Source of the DNA: Chalara sp. BL73 | Lineage: Eukaryota; Ascomycota; Leotiomycetes; Helotiales | Assembly (NCBI GenBank): GCA_918026815.1 | Contig: CAKJVC010000012.1 | Coordinates: 2,418,001-2,482,000 of the forward strand | Length of the DNA: 64,000 nucleotides | Direction: 5' to 3' | Shown: positions 12,901 through 25,020 of the stretch, in pieces | Layout: each line of letters starts with the position of its first letter | Position numbering within the stretch: the stretch's first letter is position 1 | Position numbers and translations under genes: made by a program | The notes under the pieces: generated by a model | Told to the model about the DNA's origin: nothing | Database searches by the model: none | What the model saw: only the letters and a program-made list of their open reading frames with translations

Positions 12901-14157
12901 TTACTGCAGTGCAGGAGCTCAGCCATCAGTTCACAGGTCTTAAATCTATCGAACCCAAGAGGTTCAATCTTCCCGCCAAATGCTGCATTCAACTCCTTCC
13001 GCTTGATAGTCACCGGGCCATCGCCACCTCCAATGGTGTGGTTAGGACTAAGGATAAGCTCCATGAAATCTGGAACACGCTGTGCAAACTTTCTTAAGAG
13101 AGTTCCGAGATATATAGGATCACGGCTGGTTGGAACGGCATTTGCTTCCGCTCCTACATCTGGATCGTAGTCGGAGTTATTCTTCCGAATCACTTCAATG
13201 ACAATCCCAACTCCAACTGTCAGGGGGTTCCCACCCTTCAGCATATCAGCAATGAGCTTCTCGACACATTTCTCGGATACAAGTTGGCGGGTCAGCTCGT
13301 TTGGACCAATACAAGATTGCTCGTTTTGCGATGCATTGGCGGAAATCGTTATGATAGCCTTCAAAAAGTCCCCTGCGGACGTTTGCGTTGCCCATGAATG
13401 TTCAGAAGACAAGAAAGAGAGAAGAATTGGCATCAAGTCTTGAGAATGAAGCCAATCGACAATTCCCTGCCCTCCTTCAGCCTTTTCAAGACTGATCATC
13501 TTCAGCAGGCAATCCATGATTTGCGCGCTGTCAACATGACGCAACATACTCTTGACAGCCCCATCTACTGATTTGAAAAGCTCTAGCATTTCCTCTGTCT
13601 TCCTGTCCAATAAAGCTTCATTGACCTTAGTGAAATAGCTTGCTTGTAGAGGATCTAATGGAGCTGGGAGCATTAGGAAATTCCAGAATTTGCGTAGTCC
13701 TTTGCATTCCATCAAAGCTTCGCAAATTGACCAATTGTCCGATGATAGAATCTCAGCAGCGACATATGCATATCGGTTGCGCTTCTTTTCGTCCTCTTCT
13801 TCTTGGTGGGGCTCGCGTGGTCTCGAGAGCGAACGATCCTTGCCATTTAACTCCTCACTTTCTAGATTTTCCTCAACCTTCTCTACTGTTGCTGCAGAGA
13901 CATCAGGCTTTGGAGCCACAACGTATTCCAGCAGCCTCTCCAATATCTTCTCATCCCGAAGATATTCAATCAGCTTTGTGTTATGCTGCTTTAATTCTTG
14001 TATCAGGTCGCTTTCGTCCAACAGCTCCGTGAGTTCTACATCTTGCTTTTCGAGCAAGGTATCAATGGCAGACACATTGGCATCTTTTGGGCAGATTAGA
14101 ATCTACATGTTTACTATGTTTTGACCATCACTTACAGCCGCCAAATCTCCAGAACAT
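9965..14157 (-). CDS. SIT4/PP6 phosphatase-associated (SAPS) protein, ekc1-like
   Basis: Four minus-strand exons give 1285 aa: 14136-14157, 11895-14083, 11076-11849, 9965-10837. The first exon is only 22 nt (ATG TTC TGG AGA TTT GGC GGC T) and yields MFWRFGGYANVSAIDTLLEK, the classic SAPS start. The SAPS helical-repeat domain covers about residues 1-480 and resumes around DFFFRFPWNNFLHNVVYDVV, followed by MDRGFNRSLAIDLF. The region between is acidic and Ser/Pro-rich. The C-terminal part carries acidic tracts, a Pro run and RARRQLAARLALHSK. Family members (yeast Sap155/185/190, fission yeast Ekc1, human PP6R) are regulatory partners of Sit4/PP6 phosphatase in cell-cycle and TOR signalling. The last intron (10838-11075, 238 nt) is unusually long, and its 3' site (TTAATAG, with CTAAC 20 nt upstream) is the least certain junction. 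A shorter form could end at the in-frame TAG at 11067. Confidence 0.9.
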
Positions 14158-15452
14158 TTTGAATTATGCAGCTGGCCCGCCGCCAACAATGCGGTTAACA
14201 GAGGTGAGAAAGTGGGATTGTGCAGACAAGAGATGACTCGTTCGACCATGCGCTGTCGCTTGGAAGCCCGGGTATGAAAATCTAATATGCTGGTACAAAT
14301 GCGCCTTTGTTGGGTATCGTAGTTTCGTGAATTCTATGCCAGTATCGTGAGTCGTAAGAAAGGTTTGTGGCAGACTGCAGAGGGGCTATCAGCATGTGTG
14401 TTTTTGTTTTTTTGTGGGTCTGGCAGTTATGAAGAGATTGGGTGCCTGTGATCAGAGCAAGCCTTATGGGACGGAAACCGTGAATGTTTAAGAAGGGGGC
14501 ATACATTGTGACCTTAAGGAACGAGTGAGCGTTTGTATTGTATCGTATTGTATTCGTCAGGGTACTAAGGTACTGTACAAGGCGGTGGGTCTTGTGTTTG
14601 TTCAAAGGATTAACGACGTTGGACTGGGCTGGATTGGACTGGATTCTAAGGCGCTCTTTCCGGGAACCTTAACAATAGCCGTCAAAAGCTGGGTATCAAT
14701 AAGAAGTAGAAGAAGAATAGTAGTACAATGATGGTCCCCGAGAAGGCGTGGTGGTTGATGAGTGATGGAAATGCCCAGAATGTTTGTTTGGGTATTTTGG
14801 GCTTTTCCTTTCCTCAGACGGGGGATTTCGTCAGATGTAATTATGGGTACCGTAGAAAGAAGCTTTAGGTAATCTTTTGCGCCTTATTATCCCAAGCCAG
14901 TTAAACAAACTCCCAGAGGACAGGTAAGTAGGTAAGCCAGGCGCAACAAGAATTTGATGCCTCAAGCTAGACATGTAACCAGGTTATAGACCTCCACATA
15001 TTCAAGATCAGTATTTTACAGAATCAGCGGTCACTTCTGAGTGACCACGTCGTTGTGCATGACAAACGCCAAGGCCGTCAACCAAGGCTTCCACGTGACG
15101 GCGACTTCCAAAGGGCGGCCAGAGCGGGACAAGGCGCATGACAGGGGCCACAGCTGGAGAGAGACAGTGACGAAGCCTTGTTGGTGGGCCATAGATGACT
15201 TTATAGAACACAAACACTCATGGCCCAAGTTTCTTGAAGCACGGTGAATAATACAACATAATTTACTAGACTATCACTGAGACGCTTGTTGCAAAGGCAT
15301 CTAAACAAGACACGCACCATCAACCTTGTATACCCCCTAGTTCATCAGCATCCAGAAGTTATCCAGCTCTCCACAGAAAGCATCTACCTTCTCTCACTAT
15401 ACCCGCAAAACATCTACGCATATCACAACCTCTCCTTCGCACGTAAACAGCC
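14158..15452. other. Divergent promoter region between the SAPS gene and VPS60
   Basis: 1.3 kb between divergent starts. The side next to VPS60 has a C/T-rich leader (about 15340-15450) of the kind common before fungal start codons. No coding frame is credible. Confidence 0.5.
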
Positions 15453-16146
15453 ATGAATCGACTCTTCGGCGCAAAGAGCTCGGCGCCCAAGCCAACACTC
15501 AACTCTGCCATCTCAAATGTAACTTCCCCTCCCAGGCTTCAAGTCTTGTACCAATATGTGAACTAACCCACCACAGGTCGACGCCCGCATCGAGTCCATC
15601 GATGTAAAGCTAGCTAGCATAAATGCCGAGCTAACCACCTACCAGACCAAGCTCTCCAAGATGCGGGACGGCCCCGGAAAGACGGCCATCAAACAAAAAG
15701 CGCTCAAGGTGCTGCAACGGCGCAAACAATACGAAGCGCAGCGCGACCAGCTGCAGCAGCAGTCGTGGAACATGGAGCAAGCGGGCATGATGCAGGATAA
15801 CCTCAAGAACGTCATGACGACCGTCGACGCCATGAAGATGACGAGCAAGAGCCTGAAGCAGCAGTACGGCAAGATCAACATCGACAAGATCGAGCGCATG
15901 CAGGACGAGATGGCCGATCTGATGGATATCGGAAATGATATCCAGGAGAGCATCGGTCGGAGCTATGACGTGCCTGAGGATGTGGACGAGGCGGAGCTGG
16001 ATGCGGAGCTGGAGGCGCTGGGCGAGGAGGTCGAGTTTGAGAGCTTAGGCGCGGAGAGCACGCCGAGCTTTATGGTGGATGAGGTACCGCATTTTATTGA
16101 TGAGCCGCCACAGACCAACGATAAGGTCAAGGAGGCTGCTGGCTGA
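15453..16146 (+). CDS. vps60: ESCRT-III protein Vps60/CHMP5 (Snf7 family)
   Basis: Two exons (15453-15518, 15577-16146) give 211 aa, the usual length for Vps60/CHMP5. The start MNRLFGAKSSAPKPTLNSAI is the basic N-terminal helix of the family. Residues 20-150 are the long charged coiled-coil Snf7 core (KMRDGPGKTAIKQKALKVLQ). The acidic C-terminus (DVPEDVDEAELDAELEALG, then DEVPHFIDEPP) holds the region that binds Vta1/LIP5 in known members. It acts on endosomes in multivesicular-body sorting with Vps4. The intron is 58 nt, GT-AG, with a CTAAC branch site. Confidence 0.95.
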
Positions 16147-17069
16147 TTAACTTTCAAGACTGCTTATGGCGTCTGGGCATGGGATCGAAGTTGGAGTTGG
16201 GCGGCATTATCACAGGAATACCAGCGAGGCGTTGAATGAGATTCTTTCCTGCACCTCATGTCTTTTGCGTTTCATTCAAACTATTCCTTATGTCTTCTGC
16301 CTCGCTCGACCAGCATTTTCCCACTGCTGTGTCTTGAGCTGGATACACACAGTGTACAAGACTACAAAAACCTCAAACGACCTTTGAGTGCGGAACCCTC
16401 TCTTGCCCCATGGCGGACCTTCGCAATTTGTCTGTTTATACATTTCCTTTGAAACTGTCTAACCAAGTGACATCAAATCTTCCATCTCTATGGGCAGAGT
16501 TGGCGGATGCTCCTTCAGCGCTTATTTTGAGCATATGCCTCCACAAGATGAAACACCAATAGTTCCAGCTGAGATCGTAACCTGTGCATTATACTGATTC
16601 TGGTCGGGCTAACGTGGCAGCGACTGAGGCATGCTGCTGTTGTTGCCGCCAGGCCCCTTTCATCCTTGCCCTTTCAACAAACTGACTCTATAGCTGTTCT
16701 CTTTACTAAAAAAAAGGAAAGGAAAAATTGTAGATGTCGCACTTTGACATAGGTTCTCCAAACGCCATTTTTTCATCTATTCCAAACCATGCCATGCGGA
16801 CGGCATGCTCTATGTATCTGTACATCTGGATATACACCCACTATCACTGGGTCGCCTCGTCCTTATATCTGTAGCTTCTTCCACATTCCTTGTTATTATC
16901 CTCCGCTGCTCAGTCGCGGAGCAAAACGCTCCCAATGCCGCTCCAATCATCTCCACATCAAGTGCCAATCCATAGCCATCTGCGCGATTTCAATCCAGCC
17001 ACGAATGTACAAATTTACGAGAAAGTAACCTTACATACTCTCCCTTCTCTATCCACAAGAGCCACATTG
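16147..17069. other. Intergenic, about 0.9 kb, convergent
   Basis: This is the 3' space between VPS60 and the decayed transcription factor. It contains a short A-rich tract near 16710. No gene is supported. Confidence 0.5.
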
Positions 17070-18343
17070 CTATCGATATCCAGTCTCCGGATCGCGCCAC
17101 CAACCCCAGAATCCATAAGCCTTAGACTCACCGCTCAAAACCTGTTCCACCGGCCAGCGTGTCCAGCGATCCCACCGTCCACCCACACCACCCAACTCCA
17201 ATATCACTGTCTTTAAAAGATTCTCGCCTTTGGTTTTGACCCACCACATGTTCTCGGCACGTTTGAGGGCGACGCAGTAGTAGGCAACGATAAGGAGCGC
17301 CTCGGGGAGCTTTTGCTCGAGCAAAGCGAGGTAGCCATCCGAGATCATGCTGAACCACGACATTACGGCGGAGAGCTTGGAGATCTCAGGGTTGTATGTT
17401 AGGAGGGAGAAGATGCGACGGAGATGTTTGTGTGTTTCTGCGAGGACTAGGTCTGTATTAGTGGACGTGAAATATATGCGCGTGTCCCAGCATCCCCAGA
17501 TCGGATGATACTGAACGTACTGTTCTTTTCTGAGATAGAAAGCCTCGGCGAGCCTATCCACGTTGCAGGCAAGGCACTTAATAGCTCTTCTTCATTTGCA
17601 AGGAGCGGGTATGAACCTTCTGGATCGATATTTTTCCATGGCGTAAATAGAGGTTCCATCGGGCCGTCCTGCAGTTGTGGCGACATTTCATGTAGTATGA
17701 CCTGGGATCCTCGATGGAGCTTCACCCACTGTACGTGCACTTCAGCATCATTAAGGAGGCTAGTTGGTGGTGTAAAGAATAGTGTGGATGGCTTGTTTGC
17801 GTCCTGGGAAGCCCAGCCATGGGTAAATATCATTGTTGAAAACGCCCAGCATGCATGGCAATTCGATAGGTTGAGCCTCGCCATCTGTGGTTGAAACAGC
17901 GCCAATGCCGTTGCTAGATGTGTATCTGATGCATGTCTGTAGGTTGAGGCCTTCTGTGGCTTCACTCTCGACATGTGCAGCGCAGTGATAGCGAGAATTT
18001 CATGCATGAGGAAAGGATATTCGAAACCCATCTCGACAACCGTAACTTTGAAAAGAGTCACACAGGATTCAAAGTCCACGAATGACTCGACACTCCGCGT
18101 GGTCCAATGATGCAGGATCTCAAGGTCAAGCATGGTGAAGTAAGCTGGGGTAGGCGGTGATAATGCACTTGAAGGCTGTGGGGGAAGCGATGAAGAGCTG
18201 ACTGGAGTTGTGGAGGTCGGGCTTGGTGATGCCAGCATTGACTGAACTGTAGGGTTGCTTCGTTTCAAAGGATGCGTTTGAAGGTATGAACATGATTGAT
18301 TATGGTTTTCACACTTTTTGCACACTGGCTTTGTCTCGTCGCA
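17070..18343 (-). pseudogene. Decayed C6 zinc-cluster transcription factor
   Basis: The minus strand encodes a fungal-type transcription factor in two frames. The first frame (18343 to about 17575) starts at an acceptor (ttgacag) with CDETKPVCKKCENHNQSC. This is the second half of a Zn2Cys6 cluster with four of the six cysteines. It continues through a Ser/Pro linker into the regulatory domain (MLDLEILHHWTT, ALHMSRVKP). The frame then changes by one base near 17570-17580, and the domain continues in the second frame (CNVDRLAEAFYLRKEQYVQYHP to the stop at 17070). I found no intron that fixes this. I also found no upstream exon with the first CxxC half and its basic run within about 500 bp. Loss of half the DNA-binding domain plus a frameshift suggests a pseudogene. 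A sequencing error and a distant first exon could still rescue it. Confidence 0.65.
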
Positions 18344-20358
18344 CTGTCAAGGTTAGTCTGGACACGCAAGACTACTCCAAAGTATCACAGTTAATAGTAC
18401 TTTGAGCTATTAAAGGAGCAACAGTTATTGACGTTGGATTTGTGAAAACAATTCAAACATCAGCAAGACTTGACAAATTAATAAGATTAAGGGGCAATCT
18501 GAACTCCTACATTATAGCTTGGGCCGTAATGTTGCCCTGTCTCCGAGTACTTTCAGCTTGAAAGAATACTAGGCATGATACGTTTTGCCCATCTAGCCAA
18601 GGTAAGAAAGAACGTAGGTCTGTGGTGGCTTAGAACGCAGCTTATCTGCAGGAAGGTTGGACAAAATCTTTCTAAAACCATGCCGTGATTTGGGGGAGAG
18701 AGATCGTGTAACGCTGCCGTAGATGATTGCGTCGTCCTTCAGCCCAAATCACTTGATTCGGTCACTTGTGATAAGAATAAATAGGCGAAGCGAGACCTGA
18801 CCCAGGCAACCTCAATATCAAGTTCTTCAAGGTACTGTATGTTGTGAACCCACATGCAAGCCAAAAACGGCCATAATAAACACTGACTAAAGGGATAGAT
18901 CGCCAGAATATCATACCTTTATTTTTCTCTGTTTGCATTGCACACAGCCTACATCCATCACCTCAAATCAGTATCTGATTCTTGCACTAGCACAAACCAA
19001 ATATGAATATGTCTGGCTTACCAGTACGACTTTTATTGTGCGGACGTCGCGGCTTCCCCGTTGTTGCATCTTTATTAACGGGCCCAGAAGGCTGTGATGG
19101 GGATGGCGAGGGCAGCTGCATGCTATCACCGTGCGCACTCATTGTTTGGTTGGCTCCTCCGATTTTAAAGACTCCGGAAAGTGTTTGTTAACGTCTGCGC
19201 TCGGCCAAGGCTGATACAGGATGGAACAATCGAATAAGAAAGCGTGCTGTCCGACTTGATGCGACGATGGGGATTAGTCCTTTCAAGGAAGAGTGGGATT
19301 AGTTGGACACTAGGACACTGACACTAAATTTACACTTCTCTTGGCAAGGCCCATATCGCTGAATAGCCATAAATTCCTTGGCTTAGCGACGTCTGTAGAG
19401 TACTTACATGGACTTTGGGATGGCACAAAAGTCGCCATTGCCCAGCATTAATATGGAGTACAAGTAAATTAATTTTACTTTTTTTTTATCATTAGTGGAA
19501 TACAATTTAGGATAAGATTGTAAGTCTATACCAATCAGAAGCTGACGTTTTAGGGTTGATCCTATTGGTCGGCAAATATTCGTCAGTTCGTTTATCACCC
19601 GTGTTTTAATACGCTCTTGTTTTCTCTGTAATCGCCTGTACAACCGTTGTCGGTCACGGAATGTTCGGTTCCCCTATTGGGTTCGGCCCAACAACGGGAT
19701 TGTTCGGGGACTTACGATAGAAGGGGTAATTTCTGCCTCAGCACGGTGCATGCCTCAATACTGCATTACTTGAATGGGTATCTGTATGATGCATGTACTG
19801 GAAAGGAGTTGACAAGCCGTCAATACCTTGGATACGAGACCAAGATGCTACTACTATTAGTATAGCGAGGCTTCAGACTTTCGATACCTGCTCTCTTATA
19901 GGCCAATAATGGATTTAAGCGTCTGACTTCAGATACACTATAGCCCCCAGATATTGTAGCCCTGCGACTGCCCAGACAGTCAGTTAGCCTAGAGTCTATA
20001 GATTAACCAGTAGCCACCTCCCCACCTCCCCCCTGAGAACGGTTTGATACGATACAACGCAGCTTCGATTGGACCTTGGGGTATCTTACTTACTTCTGAC
20101 GACGCGTCCTGCTAAGGAGGCTGAGCACCCTATTTCCCTTTCGATGGTGTGGCGCTTTATGGTAATATTTGGAACAACAATCAATTTGTTTATATATCTT
20201 TCAATTTTATCCTTAAGACTACTACATTGTCATTCCTTCAAGTTCTTGAACGCCTCTACATTTCACATCTGCTTTTCACAACTTCTTGCCAGTTTTGTAG
20301 TTTCTTTTATATCGAACCCCCTTCTATATTTGCCCTACCCCGACCAGACACCGCCATC
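18344..20358. other. Intergenic, about 2 kb
   Basis: I searched for the missing first exon of the C6 factor and found none. The stretch near 19440-19600 is AT-rich. The 200 bp before 20359 look like the promoter/leader of the RTA1-like gene. Confidence 0.5.
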
Positions 20359-21467
20359 ATGTTTAACCTTCAAATCAGAGAGGAGGACAATGATCCCAAT
20401 TTCTACGATTACCGTCCTTCGTTACCTGCAGCTATCATCTTCCTCATCCTCTTCCTGGCTACGACGGGTCATCACGTCTTCCAAGCAGCAAAGAAGCGCA
20501 CGTTCTACTTCATTCCTTTAATAATTGGGGGTTTCTGTAGGTTCTATAACTCTCCACTACCTCATTTCCCCCAAGAAGGAGTTACCTTTTCACAAGTATA
20601 CTCACTATACCAGTCGAAGTTGCAGGATATATAGGCAGAGCCTTGGGCAACAATAATCCGAATTCTCTCCCACTTTTCCTGATGCAAGCTGTCACTCTCC
20701 TCGTGGCACCTGCCCTCTTCGCGGCATCCATCTACATGATCCTGGGTCGCATTATCCTGCTCACCCAAGCTGAGCCAATGTCACCCATCCGCGCCAAATG
20801 GCTTACCAAAATCTTCGTTTGCGGCGATGTCGTGTCTTTCTTGGTCCAAGCTGGCGGTACTGATTACCTTTCCTACTACTACCTATCCATGCACAACTGC
20901 TACAAGCCTACTTTCAGGGTTTAGTCGATGTCGCCTTTGCTCGGGAGGAACAGCTTCGAGGAGCTTAATGACGTCTCTATTTCCCAGCACGCCTTCTACT
21001 TCCTTAAACATTGCTGATTTATTTCTCTAGGTGGAGGTTTACTATCAGATACAGAGAGCCAAGACATGGGGAAGAACCTGATTCTAGTTGGCCTCGCCAT
21101 ACAAATTATCTTCTTTACCTTCTTTATCTACTGCGCAGGCATCTTTCACCACCGTCTGCTCCGCTCTCCTACTCCAGCTTCCATGCGGAGTAGCTGGGCA
21201 AAGCACATTTACACGCTCTACGGCACCGGTATCCTCATTCTCATTCGTTCCATCTTCCGCGTCGCCGAATTCGCTGCTGGACCAGAGAGCTCGCTGCAGA
21301 CAAAGGAAGCGTATATCTATATCTTCGACGCGATTCTTATGGTGGGGGTTATGGTGTGGTTCAACATCGTTCATCCAGGTTCGATTATCGGACGGAAGGT
21401 CCAGGGCAATGATCACTTTCCGCTAAGTGATAGAGAGGAGGAGAGTCTGTCATACGGACGAAGATAG
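20359..21467 (+). CDS. RTA1-like seven-span membrane protein
   Basis: Three exons (20359-20536, 20614-20856, 21031-21467) give 285 aa. The protein has the standard RTA1 layout. There is a short N-terminus with YDYRPSLPAAIIFLILFL, then IIGGFFEVAGYIGRAL, then LFLMQAVTLLVAPALFAASIYM. Next come KWLTKIFVCGDVVSFLVQAGGGGLL and further spans up to WFNIVHPG, about seven in all. RTA1/Rsb1 family members sit in the plasma membrane and are linked to resistance to lipid-active compounds and to sphingoid-base export in yeast; the substrate here is unknown. The start ATG is preceded by ccgccatc. The second intron is 174 nt; its ends are fixed by the GGGG frame. Confidence 0.9.
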
Positions 21468-22514
21468 AGTGCTTTCAGACAAAGGGACGAACCTGGAACA
21501 TATATATGCACAATAGGATGGCGTTTAGCTGGAAGATGGAAATTATGAAACGGTTTGATTCAACGAGAACACAGATAGATTTAGTCTATCAGCGAGATAT
21601 AGGAATATTGCCATTTTCTTTGGGCCAAGTCATATAGGAAATTAGGTGTAATAATAATGAGATACATATTTGTACTGCAAGATATTTTACATCAGATATC
21701 CCCAGCCGTGCTTAACGTTTGCTTTCCCTCCCCTTTGACACCTGCATATCTTATCCTCTACCTGAACTTTAATTCAAGGGTCAGAATTCAATCCTGTAAG
21801 AGATAAATAATGGAACATCAAAAACTCAAGGAAATCACCCAGACGTCAGTGACTTCATCAGGATTCCCCTCCTGGCAAACATGATTATATACTTTGGATG
21901 TTAGTGAACAAGAATATCCCTACCCTATTATCGTTATCATTTATATGTTTCATCACTTAAGTTACTACTATTATTTGCTATATTTGCTTTGCATATTGAT
22001 TCTCGCCGCGATGGGAAATCGCAAAGAAATGTTAAGTTATATTATGCCAGATCAAACCGTGCCACATAATGGGAACTATAATCCCACGACATTGGTACTT
22101 TAGCGATTTCAGTGTTAAACATCTGTTACAGAGCATTGCCCGTAATGGAATGTGCTGTCCAAGCATTCAATTGGAGGCGTAGATACGCGCTGGAGATGTT
22201 CGGGAAGAATAATGTTACTAAAGGCTCGCTCAGATATAAATCCTACTTTTATAAGCAGATGTGCGATTAAAGTTTAAAATTAGGGCTGGAATGCTGGATC
22301 AAAAGTGGGTGCCCTGTGGCTGCTCCACAAGGCCGTTTCCTTTTGAGACAACTATCACACTTTAAGAAAAAGCTCCAGTGGAGCCTCAGTACATCAATTA
22401 TTAATGTCGTCTCAAGCAGCGGGACGCTTGAGGTTTTTGATCATGTATAAAAGGTCGTCAATTTCGTAGGATGGAGATTTAAAACAATTGCAAAAACTAA
22501 CTAGAGAGATCTTA
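21468..22514. other. Intergenic, about 1 kb, AT-rich
   Basis: AT-rich stretch with no credible gene. The frame at 21894-22103 is low complexity. Confidence 0.5.
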
Positions 22515-23131
22515 ATGGACAAGATGCCTTTCACACTCACAAAAGAACCTGTCGTCTCCATCTTGGAGCCAATTGCAGATAGAGATTGGAGCAAGTTTGT
22601 CGACGCTCTAGATCCAGACGTCCATTGGGTCGTCACGGACTCAACCCAAGATCCTCTTTCACTAGCCGGAACATATGTATTTCCTCCCTTTTCTCTATCC
22701 TGGGATTGAGATGGGAAGCTGACACATGGGGTGGAACATGATAACATTGCAAGAGAAGGTTCGCGACGTCATGGCTCCAAGGCCGAGAGAGGGAGGGGTG
22801 AAGATGCTAGTCCATGAGATCGACATTGTCGAGAATAAGGTTATCCTTGAGAGCACTGGGTTTGCTACGCAGAAAAATGGTCGGCCCTATAACAACAAGT
22901 AGGCCCCTCTCTTTCCATTGATATGTTTCGGTCTATGATCGGAATGAGAAGGGTTAACTGGGTAAAGATTCTGCTGGATCTGTATCTTCTCCGAAGAGAT
23001 GGGCAAGATCGTTAAGGTTAGAGAGTATATGAACTCGGCACACGTAAGGGAAGTCATGACAACTAATGATGCTTGATGCCGATGCTTCACACCAGTTTGG
23101 TGATGCTTACTTGGCAATTTGGAGAGGATGA
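22515..23131 (+). CDS. SnoaL-like / NTF2-fold protein
   Basis: Four exons (22515-22676, 22756-22898, 22968-23043, 23096-23131) give about 138 aa, typical of small SnoaL-like fungal proteins. The first exon contains PVVSILEPIADRDWSKFVDALDPDVHWVVTD. Later exons give KVRDVMAPRPREGGVKMLVHEIDIV, NGRPYNNKFCWICIFSEEMGKIV and KVREYMNSAHFGDAYLAIW, the ordinary cone-fold pattern ending in KVREYxxSA. Members range from isomerases to non-enzymatic proteins, so no substrate is assigned. The second exon's acceptor is the weak point. An AG at 22754-22755 keeps the frame, but an in-frame TGA upstream prevents a longer exon. A second possible start lies at 22524. Confidence 0.75.
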
Positions 23132-23280
23132 TGGGATGACAAGGAGATAAGGGGCTCGGCTAGTGTTATCGGAACCCTGTAAATATTTATGATAGGCATC
23201 ATCACCCAATTCTCGCTCAAACATCACTACTTATTACTTTGTCTCCGCACTCTTTTTTCCTCGTCTCTTTTCATTTCTAC

Positions 23281-25020
23281 ATGCCAGGAACAAGCACCTT
23301 GACTATCCATACTTGCCGTCGCTGCCTGCGAAAAATACATAGGCAACATGGTCTCTCAATTGGCCCGAGGGCAAGCCCCCGCGGCTTTTCGACCCATTTG
23401 CCACTTAGGAAAACAGAGGAAGCAGAGGGAAAAGAGGATATAGCATCAATTGAGGAGAAAATACTAGGCATAAGCTCTGGGACGCCATCTTCATCTCCTC
23501 GGCATGGCGAAAAGGAACAAGGAGCCATGTCCCGGCGTCTCGCAGAAGCAACCGAGGAAGCTCTATACTCCGATGGACGCGCCGGCAGAAAAGCGGTCGA
23601 AGAAGCCGGATTTTCAGACGAGCTCAAACAGAAACTGTTAGATAAAATCCAAGCTCAGAACTTTCGTGCCGAAAGTGCAGCTTCATTCGCAGAAGTGGAA
23701 GCGTCCTCCCACCTGGGGCGGGGCTCGAAAGATATAGCAACTGCGCAATCATGGACTGGGTTTGAGACTCCAGAGGATACGGTTTTGCGGATGTTAGATG
23801 ATGCGCAGAAGCCGTTGAAGCCTGGACTGAGAGGGAAGGCAAAGATTCCGACTCCAATTGTAGATATGAGACTTAAGCCTGAGGCGAAGAGGAGGCCTGG
23901 GCAGAGGCTGGCGGAGGCGAGGGATAAGAGTGAGATTTATGCTATCAGTAAGGACAGCCAGATGAGCGAGAAGGAACGAGAAGAGATGCGGAGGGAATTG
24001 AAGGAAAGGTTTCAACCTGGTGCGAGGGCCATGCCAAATTCGATAAGAGGAATGCAGGCACTAGCGAATGAGAGAATTGAGGATGCTATTGCGAGGGGTC
24101 AGTTTAAGAATATACCGAGAGGGAAAGCGATAGTGAGGGATGCAAGAGCAGACAATCCCTTCATTGATACGACTGAGTATATCATGAATAAGATGATTCA
24201 GAGGCAGGATATTGTCCCGCCATGGATCGAGAAGCAACAGGAGTTGGTCAAGACTGCGACGACGTTCCGAGCAAGGCTGAGGAATGATTGGAAAAGGCAG
24301 GCTGCGAGGACTATTGCTAGTCATGGGGGAAGCCTCCAGGCACAGATGGCGCAGGCGGAAAGGTATGCGGAGGCTGAACGATTGTATAACCCGAGGAAGC
24401 GGGCCGTGGAGCAGATTTCGGTCCCTACAAATGCTACAAGTGATCCGGTTATGGTCAGTATCATTCAGGAAGCACCTAAACCAGCAGCAGGCTCTACAGC
24501 TACGGTCGCTGTAGAAGCGAAGAGGATTCCTGTTGAGATTTCAATGGAAGATCCTGAAATACCGCAAGTTACCTGGGTGTCAAATACTCTTAATTATGCC
24601 TCCAAAGAGGAGAGCAACCAAGTTGAGACCATCATACTGCCGAACGCACCTCCAAAGCTCTTCCGGCTACCGGAGTGGGAGAAATCCGAGATGTCCTACC
24701 TAACTTTGGCAATCACAAATCTCAACAGCCTCACTCGATCCTACAATCTCATGGCACCTGACCTTGCCAAAAAGCCATACTTCTCTCTACAACGAGAGCT
24801 AGACTCATGCTATGCAGATGTCGCTCCACAATTATCCGCCATTATCAAAGATAGAGCAGCGAGGCCTGCGAAGATCCTCACAGAAGGGACAGGCAGCAGA
24901 CCGGGCAGTGTCCTAGAAAGACTCGGGGCCGGGGAAAGTGCTAAGGTGTATGACTCTAAGAAACCGAAGTATGGGTTTAAGGAATTTTGGGCAGACTTGC
25001 TTATTAAAAAGGAGGCTTGA
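23281..25020 (+). CDS. DUF1992 (DnaJ homologue subfamily C member 28-like) protein
   Basis: Single exon, 579 aa from the ATG at 23281; upstream in-frame sequence lacks an ATG. The N-terminus is basic and amphipathic (CRRCLRKIHRQHG, then FSTHLPLRK), resembling a mitochondrial targeting sequence. The DUF1992 core is at about residues 260-345 and reads MQALANERIEDAIARGQF, then RGKAIVRDARADNPFIDT and QRQDIVPPWIEKQQEL. The C-terminal part contains YLTLAITNLNSLTRSYNLMAP, a conserved tail in fungal members. Human DNAJC28 shares the conserved domain, but no J domain is visible here, as is usual for fungal members. The molecular role is not established. Confidence 0.85.
   Translation: MPGTSTLTIHTCRRCLRKIHRQHGLSIGPRASPRGFSTHLPLRKTEEAEGKEDIASIEEKILGISSGTPSSSPRHGEKEQGAMSRRLAEATEEALYSDGRAGRKAVEEAGFSDELKQKLLDKIQAQNFRAESAASFAEVEASSHLGRGSKDIATAQSWTGFETPEDTVLRMLDDAQKPLKPGLRGKAKIPTPIVDMRLKPEAKRRPGQRLAEARDKSEIYAISKDSQMSEKEREEMRRELKERFQPGARAMPNSIRGMQALANERIEDAIARGQFKNIPRGKAIVRDARADNPFIDTTEYIMNKMIQRQDIVPPWIEKQQELVKTATTFRARLRNDWKRQAARTIASHGGSLQAQMAQAERYAEAERLYNPRKRAVEQISVPTNATSDPVMVSIIQEAPKPAAGSTATVAVEAKRIPVEISMEDPEIPQVTWVSNTLNYASKEESNQVETIILPNAPPKLFRLPEWEKSEMSYLTLAITNLNSLTRSYNLMAPDLAKKPYFSLQRELDSCYADVAPQLSAIIKDRAARPAKILTEGTGSRPGSVLERLGAGESAKVYDSKKPKYGFKEFWADLLIKKEA

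Noticed and set aside
22732..22755. Longer second exon for the SnoaL-like gene
   Set aside because: In-frame TGA just upstream and no other AG acceptor; the shorter exon keeps the frame.
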